Source of the DNA: Pararhodobacter sp.
GTDB lineage: Bacteria; Pseudomonadota; Alphaproteobacteria; Rhodobacterales; Rhodobacteraceae
Direction of reading: 5' to 3'
NCBI RefSeq assembly: GCF_034676545.1
Contig: NZ_JAUCBZ010000015.1
Location: 2,697,001 to 2,761,000, forward strand
DNA length: 64,000 bases
The position numbers and the translations under genes are program-made. Below are positions 50,996 through 60,580 of the stretch, one piece after another. The notes under the pieces were generated by a model. It ran no database searches. It worked only from the letters and a program-made list of their open reading frames with translations, and was not told the DNA's origin. The stretch's first letter is position 1, and every line of letters starts with the position of its first letter.

Positions 50996-52053
50996 AAATT
51001 CTTGTTACCGGTGGTGCCGGGTTCATTGGTTCGGCGGTTGTGCGCCTTGCGGTATCGCGCGGGCATCAGGTGGTGAACCTCGATGCACTGACCTATGCCG
51101 CCTGCCTCGATAACGTGGCCGAAGTTGCAGACAGCCCGCTTTATACCTTCGAGCACGCCGATATTCGCGACCCCGCCGCCCTGACGCGGATTTTCACCAC
51201 GCACCAACCCGACGCGGTGATGCATCTGGCCGCCGAAAGCCATGTGGATCGCTCGATCGACGGTCCGCGCGATTTCATCGAGACCAACATCACCGGCACC
51301 TTCAACATGCTGGAGGCCGCGCGCGCCTATTGGACACGGGCCAACACGCCAGCGGGGTTCCGGTTTCACCATATCTCGACCGATGAGGTGTTTGGCTCCT
51401 TGCCCAACGACCCGGCGCAAAAATTCACCGAAACAACACCTTATGACCCACGCTCACCTTATTCGGCGTCCAAGGCAGCGTCGGATCATCTGGTGCGCGC
51501 CTGGCACGAAACCTATGGCCTGCCCGTCGTCCTGACCAATTGCTCGAACAACTACGGTCCCTATCATTTCCCCGAAAAGCTGATCCCGGTGATCATTCTC
51601 AACGCGCTGGCGGGCAAGGCCTTGCCGATCTACGGTGATGGCTCGAACGTGCGCGATTGGCTCTATGTCGAGGATCACGCCGATGCGCTGCTGCTGGCGT
51701 TGGAAAAAGGCAAGCCGGGCCACAGCTATAACATCGGCGGCGAGAATGAGCGCAGCAATCTGGAGCTGGTGCAGACGCTTTGCGCGATTCTGGATGCCAA
51801 ACGACCCAAAGCCGCTGGGGTTTATGCCGACCAGATCACCTTTGTCACCGACCGGCCCGGCCATGACGCCCGCTATGCCATCGACCCGTCACACATTCGC
51901 GCCGAATTGGGCTGGCGGCCCTCGGTGACGGTTGAAGAAGGGCTTGAGCGCACGGTGGATTGGTATCTGGCCAACGAGTCCTGGTGGCGGCCACTGCAAG
52001 CGCGACAGGGCGTTGGCGTGCGGCTGGGGATCAAGGACACAGACCGCGCATGA
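50992..52053 (+). CDS. rfbB: dTDP-glucose 4,6-dehydratase
   Basis: A 353-residue extended SDR and second step of the rhamnose route. The NAD fold is GGAGFIGSAVV, the substrate/catalytic region is ISTDEVFGSL, and the active-site YxxxK is in YSASKAASDHL. NCSNNYGPYHFPEKLIP and GDGSNVRDWLYVEDHA are diagnostic of RmlB. It uses a GTG start coupled to rfbC. Confidence 0.95.
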   Translation: MKILVTGGAGFIGSAVVRLAVSRGHQVVNLDALTYAACLDNVAEVADSPLYTFEHADIRDPAALTRIFTTHQPDAVMHLAAESHVDRSIDGPRDFIETNITGTFNMLEAARAYWTRANTPAGFRFHHISTDEVFGSLPNDPAQKFTETTPYDPRSPYSASKAASDHLVRAWHETYGLPVVLTNCSNNYGPYHFPEKLIPVIILNALAGKALPIYGDGSNVRDWLYVEDHADALLLALEKGKPGHSYNIGGENERSNLELVQTLCAILDAKRPKAAGVYADQITFVTDRPGHDARYAIDPSHIRAELGWRPSVTVEEGLERTVDWYLANESWWRPLQARQGVGVRLGIKDTDRA

Positions 52054-52086
52054 CGCTTTGACACGATTTCAACCGGGAGTTTCGCC

Positions 52087-52950
52087 TTGAGCGCCATGCC
52101 AACACTTCTCGTCTTTGGAGCGACCGGGCAAGTTGCGACCGAACTCCGGCGGCTCGCGGGTGCTGCTGTGTTTCTGGACCGCGCCGCCTGTGATCTGTCC
52201 GATCCAGACGCCGGCGCGGCGGCGATCCGCAGGCATAGGCCGCAAGCGGTGATCAACGCTGCCGCCTGGACGGCGGTTGACGCCGCCGAGACGCAGGAAG
52301 CTGCGGCGACCGTGATCAATGGCGCGGCCCCTGCTGCCATGGCCCGCGCCTGTGCCGATCTGGGCATTCCGTTTGTACAGATTTCCACCGATTACGTCTT
52401 TGATGGACAGGGTGACGCGCCTTTCAAACCCGCTGACGTCACCGCACCTTTGGGGGCCTATGGCCGCTCAAAGCTGGTCGGGGAAATGGGGGTGCGCGCG
52501 GCGAATGGCCCGCACGCGATCTTGCGAACCTCGTGGGTGTTTTCGGCGCATGGTGGCAATTTCGTGAAAACCATGCTGCGGCTGGGCCGGGAACGCGACA
52601 GCCTGACCGTCGTGGCCGACCAGATCGGCGGGCCAACCCCGGCCCGCGCCATTGCCCAGGCCTGCCTCGCCATTGCCGACCAGTTGCGCAACTCGCCGCA
52701 GAAATCCGGCACCTATCATTTTTCCGGCGCGCCCGACGTCAGTTGGGCCACATTCGCCCGCGAGATCATGGCGCAGGCAAACCTGCCCTGCACCATCACC
52801 GACATCCCCACCAGCGCCTACCCCACCCCGGCCCTGCGCCCGGCAAACTCGCGCCTTGAGTGCCAGACGCTGGACGTTTTCGGCCTCGCAAGGCCTGACT
52901 GGCGGCGCGGCCTTCGTGAAACCCTGAAAGAACTGGACGCCCGCCCATGA
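52087..52950 (+). CDS. rfbD: dTDP-4-dehydrorhamnose reductase
   Basis: A 287-residue SDR, last step to dTDP-L-rhamnose. FGATGQVATEL binds the nucleotide, NAAAWTAVDAAE and ISTDYVFDGQGDAPF are typical, and YGRSKLVGE holds the active-site Tyr and Lys. TTG 52087 is preferred as start because GGGAG lies seven bases before it; ATG 52096 would be 16 bases away. The stop overlaps rfbA as ATGA. Confidence 0.93.
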   Translation: MSAMPTLLVFGATGQVATELRRLAGAAVFLDRAACDLSDPDAGAAAIRRHRPQAVINAAAWTAVDAAETQEAAATVINGAAPAAMARACADLGIPFVQISTDYVFDGQGDAPFKPADVTAPLGAYGRSKLVGEMGVRAANGPHAILRTSWVFSAHGGNFVKTMLRLGRERDSLTVVADQIGGPTPARAIAQACLAIADQLRNSPQKSGTYHFSGAPDVSWATFAREIMAQANLPCTITDIPTSAYPTPALRPANSRLECQTLDVFGLARPDWRRGLRETLKELDARP

Positions 52951-53840
52951 CCACGCCGACCGCGAAACCCCGCAAAGGGATCATTCTTGCCGGTGGGTCC
53001 GGCACCAGGCTGTATCCGTTGACGATTGGCGTCTCGAAACAGTTGATGCCGGTCTATGACAAACCGATGATCTACTTTCCGCTCAGCGTGCTGATGCTGA
53101 CCGGCATTCGCGAGATTGCCATCATCACCATGCCCGACGATCAGGCGCAGTTTCAACGCGCTTTGGGCGATGGCAGCCAATGGGGCGTAAAGCTGACCTG
53201 GATCGTACAACCCTCGCCGGACGGGCTGGCGCAGGCCTATATCCTCGCCGAAGACTTCCTGGAGGGCGCGCCCTCGGTCATGGTGCTGGGCGATAACATC
53301 TTCTTTGGCCACGGCTTGATCGAGTTGCTGGCCGACGCCTCGACGCAAGGCACCGGGGCTACCGTTTTCGGCTATCGGGTGGCCGACCCGGAACGCTATG
53401 GCGTGGTGTCCTATGATGATCAGGGGCACGTCACCAGCATCATCGAGAAGCCCGAGAAACCGCAGTCGAATTACGCCGTGACGGGGATCTATTTCATGGA
53501 TGCCAGCGCCCCGGCGCGCGCGCGCAGCGTTAAACCCTCGGCGCGGGGCGAGTTGGAAATCGTCTCGGTGTTGCAAACCTATCTCGACGACGGACAACTG
53601 ACCGTGCAGCGCATGGGGCGCGGGTACGCGTGGTTCGATACCGGCACGCACAGCAGCTTGCTGGATGCCGGAAACTACGTCCGCACGCTGCAAACGCGGC
53701 AAGGTCTGCTGGTCGGCAGCCCCGATGAGATTGCCTATGAAAACGGCTGGATCAGTCTTGAGGCCCTCGAAGAGCGGGCGAAAATCTTTGCCAAGAATGA
53801 CTATGGCACCAGTCTCACGCGGCTGCGCAATCCGTCCTGA
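52947..53840 (+). CDS. rfbA: Glucose-1-phosphate thymidylyltransferase
   Basis: A 297-residue nucleotidyltransferase, first step of the route (glucose-1-P + dTTP). GGSGTRLYPLTIGVSKQL is the dTTP site, VYDKPMIYFPLS and VLGDNIFFGHG the metal/sugar sites, and GYAWFDTGTHSSLLDA the C-terminal core. The operon order is C-B-D-A and no glycosyltransferase gene follows. Confidence 0.95.
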   Translation: MTTPTAKPRKGIILAGGSGTRLYPLTIGVSKQLMPVYDKPMIYFPLSVLMLTGIREIAIITMPDDQAQFQRALGDGSQWGVKLTWIVQPSPDGLAQAYILAEDFLEGAPSVMVLGDNIFFGHGLIELLADASTQGTGATVFGYRVADPERYGVVSYDDQGHVTSIIEKPEKPQSNYAVTGIYFMDASAPARARSVKPSARGELEIVSVLQTYLDDGQLTVQRMGRGYAWFDTGTHSSLLDAGNYVRTLQTRQGLLVGSPDEIAYENGWISLEALEERAKIFAKNDYGTSLTRLRNPS

Positions 53841-53897
53841 AGCGGGCGAAAAGCGGATCATCGGCAGCGGTTCAGTCGATCAAGCAGGGAGAACAAG

Positions 53898-56800
53898 ATG
53901 GCATGGCAATTCTGGGTTGATCGTGGCGGCACCTTCACCGATATCGTCGCAAAATCCCCCGATGGGGCGTTGCGCACCCACAAGCTGTTGTCCGAAAACC
54001 CCGAGGCCTATGGCGATGCGGCGGTGCATGGCATCCGGCAAGTGCTTGATTTGGCACCCGACCAGCCGATCCCGTCCGGCCTGATCAGCGCGGTCAAGAT
54101 GGGCACGACGGTGGCCACCAACGCATTGTTGGAACGCAAGGGCGAGCGCACGGTTTTGCTGATCACCAAGGGGATGCGCGATCTGTTGCGCATCGGCTAT
54201 CAGAACCGCCCGCGCCTGTTTGATCTGGAGATCAAGCTGCCGGAGCTGCTGTATCAAGACGTCATCGAGGTCGAGGAACGCCTGAGCGCCGAGGGCGACG
54301 TGATCACGCCACTGAATGCGGCTGCAGCGCGTGCTGGTTTGCAGGACGCCTATGATCAGGGCTACCGCTCGGTTGCGATTGCACTGATGCACAGCTATCG
54401 GTTTGCAGAGCACGAGCGCCAGTTGGGCGCAATCGCGCGCGAGATCGGCTTTCCGCAGGTCTCGCTCAGCCATGAGGCCAGCCCGCTGATCAAGCTGGTG
54501 TCGCGTGGCGATACGGCGGTGGTCGATGCCTATCTGTCCCCCATTCTGCGCCGCTACGTCAAGCAGGTTGCCGATGCTTTGGGTACGGCTCAGGGCGGCT
54601 GTGATCGGCTGATGTTCATGCGCTCGAATGGCGGGTTGACCGATGCCGCCTTGTTCGAGGGGCGCGACGCGATCCTGTCCGGCCCGGCGGGTGGCGTGGT
54701 GGGCATGGTGCGCACCGCTGAGGAACAGGGCTTTGACCGGCTGATCGGCTTCGACATGGGCGGCACCTCGACCGATGTGTGCCATTATGCCGACGCGTTC
54801 GAGCGTTCGTTTGAAACCGAGGTTGCGGGCGTGCGGATGCGGGCGCCGATGATGTCGATCCACACCGTTGCGGCGGGTGGCGGCTCGATCCTGTCGTTTC
54901 GGGACGGGCGCTTGCAGGTCGGCCCGGAAAGTGCCGGTGCCAACCCCGGCCCCGCCGCCTACCGTCGCGGCGGGCCGCTGACCGTGACCGATTGCAACGT
55001 CTTGCTGGGCAAATTGCAGCCCGATGCCTTTCCGTCGGTATTCGGCCCCAACGCCGACCAGCCGTTGGATGCGAAGGTCGTGCGCGAGAAATTCACCGTG
55101 CTCGCCAAGGAAATCGGCAGCGGCATGTCGCTTGAAGACATCGCCGAGGGGTTCTTGCGAATAGCCGTTGAAAACATGGCCAATGCGATCAAGAAAATCA
55201 GCGTGCAGCGCGGCTATGATGTCACCAAATACACCATGAACTGCTTTGGCGGCGCGGGTGGGCAGCACGCCTGTCTGGTCGCCGATGCCTTGGGGATGGA
55301 GAGTATTTTCATCCACCCTTTCGCGGGCGTCCTGTCGGCGTTTGGTATGGGTTTGGCCGATGTGCGGGCGATGCGCGAATACCAGTTTGGCCAGCCGATC
55401 CACGAGATTGACGCGGCGCAGGCGATCTTGACCACCCTCTCGGCCTCGGCCCGCGACGAGGTGATGACACAGGGCATTCCTGAAACGCAGATCACCCTGG
55501 TCCGCACCGCGCATATCCGCCCGGATGGCGCGCAGCAGACGCTGGCCGTGCCGTTTGGCGCGGTTGATGAGATGGCGCGTGATTTCGCGCAGGCGCATCA
55601 GCAGCGGTTCGGCTTTGTGCCCAAAGGCGCGGCGTTGCTGATCGAACTCCTGACCGCCGAAGCGATTGGCGCGACTGGCGAGAAAATCCGTATGCCCGAC
55701 ACAACGGGCCGTGAGACCACGCATAGCCTTGGAAAAATGTGGTCCGACGGTGCGTGGCGCGAGGTGCCGCGGGTGAACCGCGCCGATCTGGCGCGGGGTC
55801 AAACCGTCGATGGCCCGGCCATTCTGACCGAACCCACGGGCACCAACATCCTTGAGGCCGGATGGCGTGCCGAATGCGTTGCGGGTGGCAGTCTGGTGCT
55901 GCGCCGCACAAAGCCCCTCGCCCGCCGTGAGGCGATTGGCACGCAAGTTGATCCGGTCATGCTGGAGGTGTTCAACAACCTGTTCATGTCGATAGCCGAT
56001 CAGATGGGCGCCACGCTGGCCAACACCGCCTATTCGGTCAACATCAAGGAACGCTACGATTTTTCCTGCGCGATCTTTGACGAGGCCGGCGATCTGGTGG
56101 CCAACGCGCCGCATGTACCGGTGCATCTGGGTTCCATGTCAGAAAGCGTGCGCACCGTCCTGCGCCAGAACAAGGGCAAGATCCGGCCCGGCGACGTCTA
56201 CATGATGAACAATCCGTATAACGGCGGCACACATCTGCCCGATGTGACGGTGATCACGCCCGTCTTTGCGCCCGATGGCAAGCGGATCGTCTATACCGTT
56301 GCCAGCCGGGGGCATCACGCGGATATCGGCGGCAAGACACCCGGCTCCGCCCCACCAGACAGCCGCACGATTGACGAAGAAGGGGTGTTGATCGACAATT
56401 TCCTGCTGGTCAAACAAGGCCAGTTGCAAGAGGTCGAGACCCGCGCACTCCTGGCCTCGGGTCGCTATCCGTGCCGCAATATCGACCAGAATCTGGCCGA
56501 TCTATCGGCGCAGATCGCTGCCAATGCCACCGGCGTGGCCGAATTGCAGCGGATTTCAGCACAATTCGGCATCGAGACGATCCACGCCTATATGGGCCAC
56601 GTTCAGGACAACGCCGAGGAAAGCGTGCGTCAGGTCCTCGATGTGCTGCATGATTGCGCGTTCACCTATCCCTTGGACAGCGGCGCGCAGATCAAGGTGG
56701 CGATCACCGTCGATAAAGCCGCTCGTCAGGCGGTGATTGATTTCACCGGGACCTCGCCGCAAAGCGAGTTCAACTATAACGCGCCGTTGGCAATCTGCCG

Positions 56801-57479
56801 CGCGGTGGTGCTCTATGTGTTCCGCACGCTGGTCGGCAATGACATCCCGATGAACGAAGGCTGCCTGAAACCCCTGACCTTGATCGTGCCCGAGGGCTCG
56901 ATGATCCACCCGAATTTCCCTGCCGCCGTTATTTCGGGCAATACCGAAGTTTCACAGGCCATCGCCGACACGCTTTACGGCGCGCTGGGGGTGATTGCGG
57001 GCAGTCAAGGCACGATGAACAACTTTGTCTATGGCAACGAGACGTACCAGAACTACGAGACGATCTGCGGCGGCACCGGGGCGGGCAAGGGCTTTCACGG
57101 CACGAGTGCGGTGCATAGTCATATGACCAACACCCGCATGACCGACCCCGAGGTGCTTGAAACCCGGTTCCCGGTGCGGGTTGAGGAATTCTCTATTCGT
57201 CACGGCTCTGGTGGCGACGGGACCTTCAAGGGCGGCAATGGGATCGTGCGGCGCTTGCGATTCCTGAAGCCGATGACGGTCACGGTTTTGTCCTCGCACC
57301 GGATCATTCCGCCCCACGGCGCGGCCGGAGGGTCACCGGGGGCCACGGGCGAAAACAGCGTGCAGCGCGTGTCTGGCGAAACTGAGGCTTTGGGCGGCAA
57401 TGACGAGGCACACTTGGCAGCGGGCGATGTGTTTGTGATGAAAACTCCGGGCGGCGGCGGGTACGGGCCGCCCGCTTGA
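53898..57479 (+). CDS. 5-oxoprolinase / fused hydantoinase A-B
   Basis: A 1193-residue protein joining a HyuA part (about 1-680) to a HyuB part (about 690-1190), the organisation of ATP-dependent 5-oxoprolinase (5-oxoproline to glutamate). The A part has VDRGGTFTDIVAK and GFDMGGTSTDVCHY. The B part has DPVMLEVFNNLF, HVPVHLGSMSESV, NDPYNGGTHLPD-like NNPYNGGTHLPDV and GGSPGATGEN, ending GGGGYGPP. Length is normal. AGGGAGA precedes the ATG. Another hydantoin substrate remains possible. Confidence 0.92.
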   Translation: MAWQFWVDRGGTFTDIVAKSPDGALRTHKLLSENPEAYGDAAVHGIRQVLDLAPDQPIPSGLISAVKMGTTVATNALLERKGERTVLLITKGMRDLLRIGYQNRPRLFDLEIKLPELLYQDVIEVEERLSAEGDVITPLNAAAARAGLQDAYDQGYRSVAIALMHSYRFAEHERQLGAIAREIGFPQVSLSHEASPLIKLVSRGDTAVVDAYLSPILRRYVKQVADALGTAQGGCDRLMFMRSNGGLTDAALFEGRDAILSGPAGGVVGMVRTAEEQGFDRLIGFDMGGTSTDVCHYADAFERSFETEVAGVRMRAPMMSIHTVAAGGGSILSFRDGRLQVGPESAGANPGPAAYRRGGPLTVTDCNVLLGKLQPDAFPSVFGPNADQPLDAKVVREKFTVLAKEIGSGMSLEDIAEGFLRIAVENMANAIKKISVQRGYDVTKYTMNCFGGAGGQHACLVADALGMESIFIHPFAGVLSAFGMGLADVRAMREYQFGQPIHEIDAAQAILTTLSASARDEVMTQGIPETQITLVRTAHIRPDGAQQTLAVPFGAVDEMARDFAQAHQQRFGFVPKGAALLIELLTAEAIGATGEKIRMPDTTGRETTHSLGKMWSDGAWREVPRVNRADLARGQTVDGPAILTEPTGTNILEAGWRAECVAGGSLVLRRTKPLARREAIGTQVDPVMLEVFNNLFMSIADQMGATLANTAYSVNIKERYDFSCAIFDEAGDLVANAPHVPVHLGSMSESVRTVLRQNKGKIRPGDVYMMNNPYNGGTHLPDVTVITPVFAPDGKRIVYTVASRGHHADIGGKTPGSAPPDSRTIDEEGVLIDNFLLVKQGQLQEVETRALLASGRYPCRNIDQNLADLSAQIAANATGVAELQRISAQFGIETIHAYMGHVQDNAEESVRQVLDVLHDCAFTYPLDSGAQIKVAITVDKAARQAVIDFTGTSPQSEFNYNAPLAICRAVVLYVFRTLVGNDIPMNEGCLKPLTLIVPEGSMIHPNFPAAVISGNTEVSQAIADTLYGALGVIAGSQGTMNNFVYGNETYQNYETICGGTGAGKGFHGTSAVHSHMTNTRMTDPEVLETRFPVRVEEFSIRHGSGGDGTFKGGNGIVRRLRFLKPMTVTVLSSHRIIPPHGAAGGSPGATGENSVQRVSGETEALGGNDEAHLAAGDVFVMKTPGGGGYGPPA

Positions 57480-57501
57480 TAGCGTCGCGAACACCCTCCG
57501 C

Positions 57502-57537
57502 CCTCATGCCCCAAGGACCAGACCAAGGGGCATGAGG
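57502..57537. terminator. Hairpin between convergent 5-oxoprolinase and msrA
   Basis: CCTCATGCCCC (57502-57512) pairs perfectly with GGGGCATGAGG (57527-57537) around a 14-base loop. It lies 22 bases past the 5-oxoprolinase stop and 6 bases past the msrA stop, so it fits a bidirectional transcript end, though T-runs are lacking on both sides. Confidence 0.55.
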
Positions 57538-57543
57538 ATCAGA

Positions 57544-58050
57544 TCATTCCGCCGCGTCACGCTTGGGCAAAACCCAGTTGGGGCGGATGAAGTGGCAGGT
57601 GTAGCCGTTCGGCACGCGCTCCAGATAATCCTGATGCTCGGGCTCGGCCTCCCAGAACGGCCCGGCGGGTTCGACCTCGGTGACCACTTTGCCGGGCCAC
57701 AGGCCAGAGGCATCGACATCGGCAATCGTGTTCACGGCCTCAGCGTGCTGATCCTCGTTCAGATAGTAGATCGCCGAGCGGTATGACGGCCCGCGGTCGT
57801 TGCCCTGCCGGTTGGGCGTGGTCGGGTCGTGGATCTGAAAGAACACCTCGAGCAGCCGTCTGTAGCTGATCACCGCCGGGTCAAAGCTGATCTCGATGGC
57901 TTCAGCATGCGAGCCGTGATTGCGGTAGGTGGCGTTCGCCACATCGCCGCCAGAATAGCCCACGCGGGTTGTCATCACGCCGGGCAATTTGCGGATCAAA
58001 TCCTGCATGCCCCAAAAGCAGCCTCCGGCCAGAATTGCGCGCTCTGTCAT
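57544..58050 (-). CDS. msrA: Peptide-methionine (S)-S-oxide reductase
   Basis: A 168-residue repair enzyme that reduces methionine-S-sulfoxide. The catalytic motif GGCFWG has the nucleophile at Cys11. GYSGGDVANATYRNHGSHAEAIEI and SAIYYLNEDQ are family segments. No other conserved resolving Cys cluster is seen near the C-terminus beyond the Cys in YTCHFI. The ATG overlaps the msrB stop as TGATG, so the two are co-translated. Confidence 0.93.
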   Translation of the reverse strand: MTERAILAGGCFWGMQDLIRKLPGVMTTRVGYSGGDVANATYRNHGSHAEAIEISFDPAVISYRRLLEVFFQIHDPTTPNRQGNDRGPSYRSAIYYLNEDQHAEAVNTIADVDASGLWPGKVVTEVEPAGPFWEAEPEHQDYLERVPNGYTCHFIRPNWVLPKRDAAE

Positions 58051-58493
58051 CACCGTTCCTCCACTTGATCCAGATACTCACCATAGCCTTCTGCGACCAT
58101 GTCGTCGCGGTGAATGAACCGCAAGCTGGCCGAATTGATGCAATACCGCAAGCCACCGCGCTTGGGCGGGCCATCGGGGAAGACATGCCCCAAATGGCTG
58201 TCCCCGTATTTCGAGCGCACCTCGACCCGAACCATTCCCAGCGTTTCATCGCGGTGTTCGGTGACATGCTCGGTGACGATGGGTTTCGTAAAACTGGGCC
58301 AGCCACAGCCGGAGTCGAATTTGTCAGCCGAGGCAAACAGCGGCTCGCCAGAGACGATGTCGACGTAGATCCCGGGTGCGGTGTTGTCGGTCAATGCCCC
58401 CGTAAAGGGCCGCTCGGTTCCACTGCGCTGCGTGACGCGAAACTGCTCGGGCGTGAGCTTGTTCAAAGCGTCGTCTGTCTTGGCGTATTTCAC
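58050..58493 (-). CDS. msrB: Peptide-methionine (R)-S-oxide reductase
   Basis: A 147-residue enzyme reducing methionine-R-sulfoxide. The catalytic cysteine is in RYCINSASLRF and the resolving cysteine in KFDSGCGWPSFTKPI. The two CxxC pairs that bind structural zinc in many MsrB proteins are absent, giving the zinc-free form. It is first in the msrB-msrA transcript and divergent from the amidohydrolase operon. Confidence 0.93.
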   Translation of the reverse strand: MKYAKTDDALNKLTPEQFRVTQRSGTERPFTGALTDNTAPGIYVDIVSGEPLFASADKFDSGCGWPSFTKPIVTEHVTEHRDETLGMVRVEVRSKYGDSHLGHVFPDGPPKRGGLRYCINSASLRFIHRDDMVAEGYGEYLDQVEER

Positions 58494-58921
58494 GATGCTG
58501 TTCCTCCAAATTCCGAAAGCCTGCCTGATCGCGACGCGTCTTGTTTTCGCACATACAGGCTCAATAACCGCTATCTAGTGTGTTTATCGCGCGAGTGTAG
58601 ACCTGCGGCTTGAGACATGCCAACACCTTGCAAGGATCAGCCCGCAACGCGGATTATAGTTCTTGCAACGGGCATAATTCGGTGGCGAAATGGTGCCTGA
58701 TCATCCTGATCTACGGGTCAGCTTTCGGGTGGCATCACCACACGCCCTTGTGGAGGTGAGGCGTTGTGCTTTGGGGTTTTTCAACGCGTTTCTCGTGTGT
58801 TGCGCGGTCGCCTCTCGCCGCGGACTCGGGTTAAAGTTGCCCGGAACCGTCGTCACCGTTGCAATTTGATCAAATACCTGCTCCACTGAGTCGACCGGGA
58901 CAGCCCCGGATAAGAGGGACA
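58494..58921. promoter_or_regulatory. Divergent intergenic region between msrB and amidohydrolase operons
   Basis: No gene is visible in these 428 bases, which must hold both promoters. A perfect 12-base palindrome ATTTGATCAAAT (58864-58875) lies 46 bases before the amidohydrolase ATG and is a candidate operator. TTGCAA occurs at 58628, 58663 and 58859; the significance is unclear. Confidence 0.4.
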
Positions 58922-60580
58922 ATGGGTCAAGCGACACTGATTGTAAAAAATGGATGCGTCCTGACGATGGACGACCGATTTCCCCGTGCCGAGGCACTCG
59001 CGTTACAAGGTGATCGGATCCTGTCAGTGGGCGACATTTCGTCGATTTTGGCGCTGGCGGGTCCCGATTGCAAAATCATCGACGCGCAGGGGGCCACGGT
59101 GCTGCCGGGCCTCATTGAAAGCCATTTGCATCTGCTGCTCGGTGGCAATGAATTGGCGCATTTGCAATTGCTTGATGTCCACGGACCAAAGGCCCTGACG
59201 GCGGCGCTACGCGCTTACGCCGCCGCCAACCCCGACGCCGCGATGTTGATGGGTCAGGGCTGTGACTATGTGATCTATGACCGCGCGCTGACCCGCCATG
59301 ACCTCGATGCGATTGTGTCGGATCGCCCGGTTCTGCTGACCGCGCCAGACCATCACACCGCCTGGGCCAACACCTGCGCGCTGGACATGGCGGGAATCCT
59401 GCACGGCAAATCCCTGGGTGACGGCAATGAGATCGTCATGGGCGCGGATGGCTTGGCAACCGGCGAGCTGCGCGAATTCGAAGCCTTCGCACCCGTCCTG
59501 CAACTGACCGGCGAGGCTCGGATGGTGGCTGGCATTGCCACGGGTGACGAGCCTGTGCCCGCGCCGACACAGGCCGATCTGATCCACGACCTGACACCGC
59601 TGGCACGCGGCCTGGAGCATTGCGCGAAACACGGCTTCACCTCGTTGGTGAATATGGATGGCAACCGCTATACGCTGCGCTTGCTGGCGGAACTGCGCCG
59701 ACAAGGGCGACTGACGGCACGGGTGCGGGTGCCGTTCCACTATCGCCCCCACCGGGTTCCGGCTGATCTGGAAATCGCCAGCGCGATGAGCGCCGAATAC
59801 CAGGATGACTGGCTGGCCTGCGGCTTTGTGAAGCTGTTCATGGATGGCGTGATCGACAGCGAAACGGCGGTCATGCTGGCGGATTATCCCGACACGCCGG
59901 GCTGGCGTGGTGACCCGTTGCACAGCGCCAAACGCTTTGCCGAGATCGCCATCGAGGCTGACCGCCGGGGCCTGCAAATCGCCGTTCACGCGATTGGCGA
60001 CGGCGCGGTGCAGCGGGTGCTGGACGGCTATGAGGCTGCCCGCAAGGCCAATGGCCCGCGCGATTCACGCCACCGCATCGAGCATATCGAACTGATCGAC
60101 CGCGCCGATGTGGCGCGGCTGGCAGAGCTTGGCGTGGTTGCGTCGGTGCAGCCGGTCCATGCCCCCGGTGCGATGGATTTCCCGCTGCAGCCGACCTTGG
60201 ACAAGATCCACAAGCACCGCTGGCGTGATGCCTATCTGTGCCGCGATCTGATGGAGGCGGGTGCGCGTGTCGTGCTGGCCTCGGATTGGTCGGTCACCGA
60301 TATCAACCCGTTTCGCGGCATTCAGGCCGCGTTGACACGCCCGATCTATGACGGCGCCAACTCTCAGCGCCTGACCCTGCACGAGGCCTTGGCCGGGTAC
60401 ACCACCGCCGGGGCTTACGCGGAACACACCGACGACCGCAAAGGCATGTTGCGGCCCGGGTATCTGGGCGATGTGGTCATCCTGTCGGGCGATATCGAAA
60501 CCACACCCGTCGAAAAAATTGGCGAGATGACAGCGGCTTACACCATCTGCGGTGGCCGCGTCGTTTGGGAGAAACCATGA
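58922..60580 (+). CDS. YtcJ-like metal-dependent amidohydrolase
   Basis: A 552-residue amidohydrolase of the YtcJ/TIM-barrel type. Metal ligands are suggested by LIESHLHLL near residue 65, the downstream LFMDGVIDSETAV (carboxylated Lys or Asp region), AVHAIGDGAVQRVLD and RIEHIELID. LASDWSVTDINPF is the final Asp motif. Substrates of this family are poorly known. Its stop overlaps the PotA-type ATG as ATGA, so its substrate is probably imported by the transporter that follows (inference). Confidence 0.87.
   Translation: MGQATLIVKNGCVLTMDDRFPRAEALALQGDRILSVGDISSILALAGPDCKIIDAQGATVLPGLIESHLHLLLGGNELAHLQLLDVHGPKALTAALRAYAAANPDAAMLMGQGCDYVIYDRALTRHDLDAIVSDRPVLLTAPDHHTAWANTCALDMAGILHGKSLGDGNEIVMGADGLATGELREFEAFAPVLQLTGEARMVAGIATGDEPVPAPTQADLIHDLTPLARGLEHCAKHGFTSLVNMDGNRYTLRLLAELRRQGRLTARVRVPFHYRPHRVPADLEIASAMSAEYQDDWLACGFVKLFMDGVIDSETAVMLADYPDTPGWRGDPLHSAKRFAEIAIEADRRGLQIAVHAIGDGAVQRVLDGYEAARKANGPRDSRHRIEHIELIDRADVARLAELGVVASVQPVHAPGAMDFPLQPTLDKIHKHRWRDAYLCRDLMEAGARVVLASDWSVTDINPFRGIQAALTRPIYDGANSQRLTLHEALAGYTTAGAYAEHTDDRKGMLRPGYLGDVVILSGDIETTPVEKIGEMTAAYTICGGRVVWEKP

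Noticed and set aside
53880..56126. Very long open frame on the minus strand opposite the 5-oxoprolinase
   Set aside because: It has no ribosome site or recognisable domain and its composition (His, Arg and Gln rich) is that of a GC-rich coding strand read backwards. The same holds for other long antisense frames such as 3998-5800 and 16601-18814.
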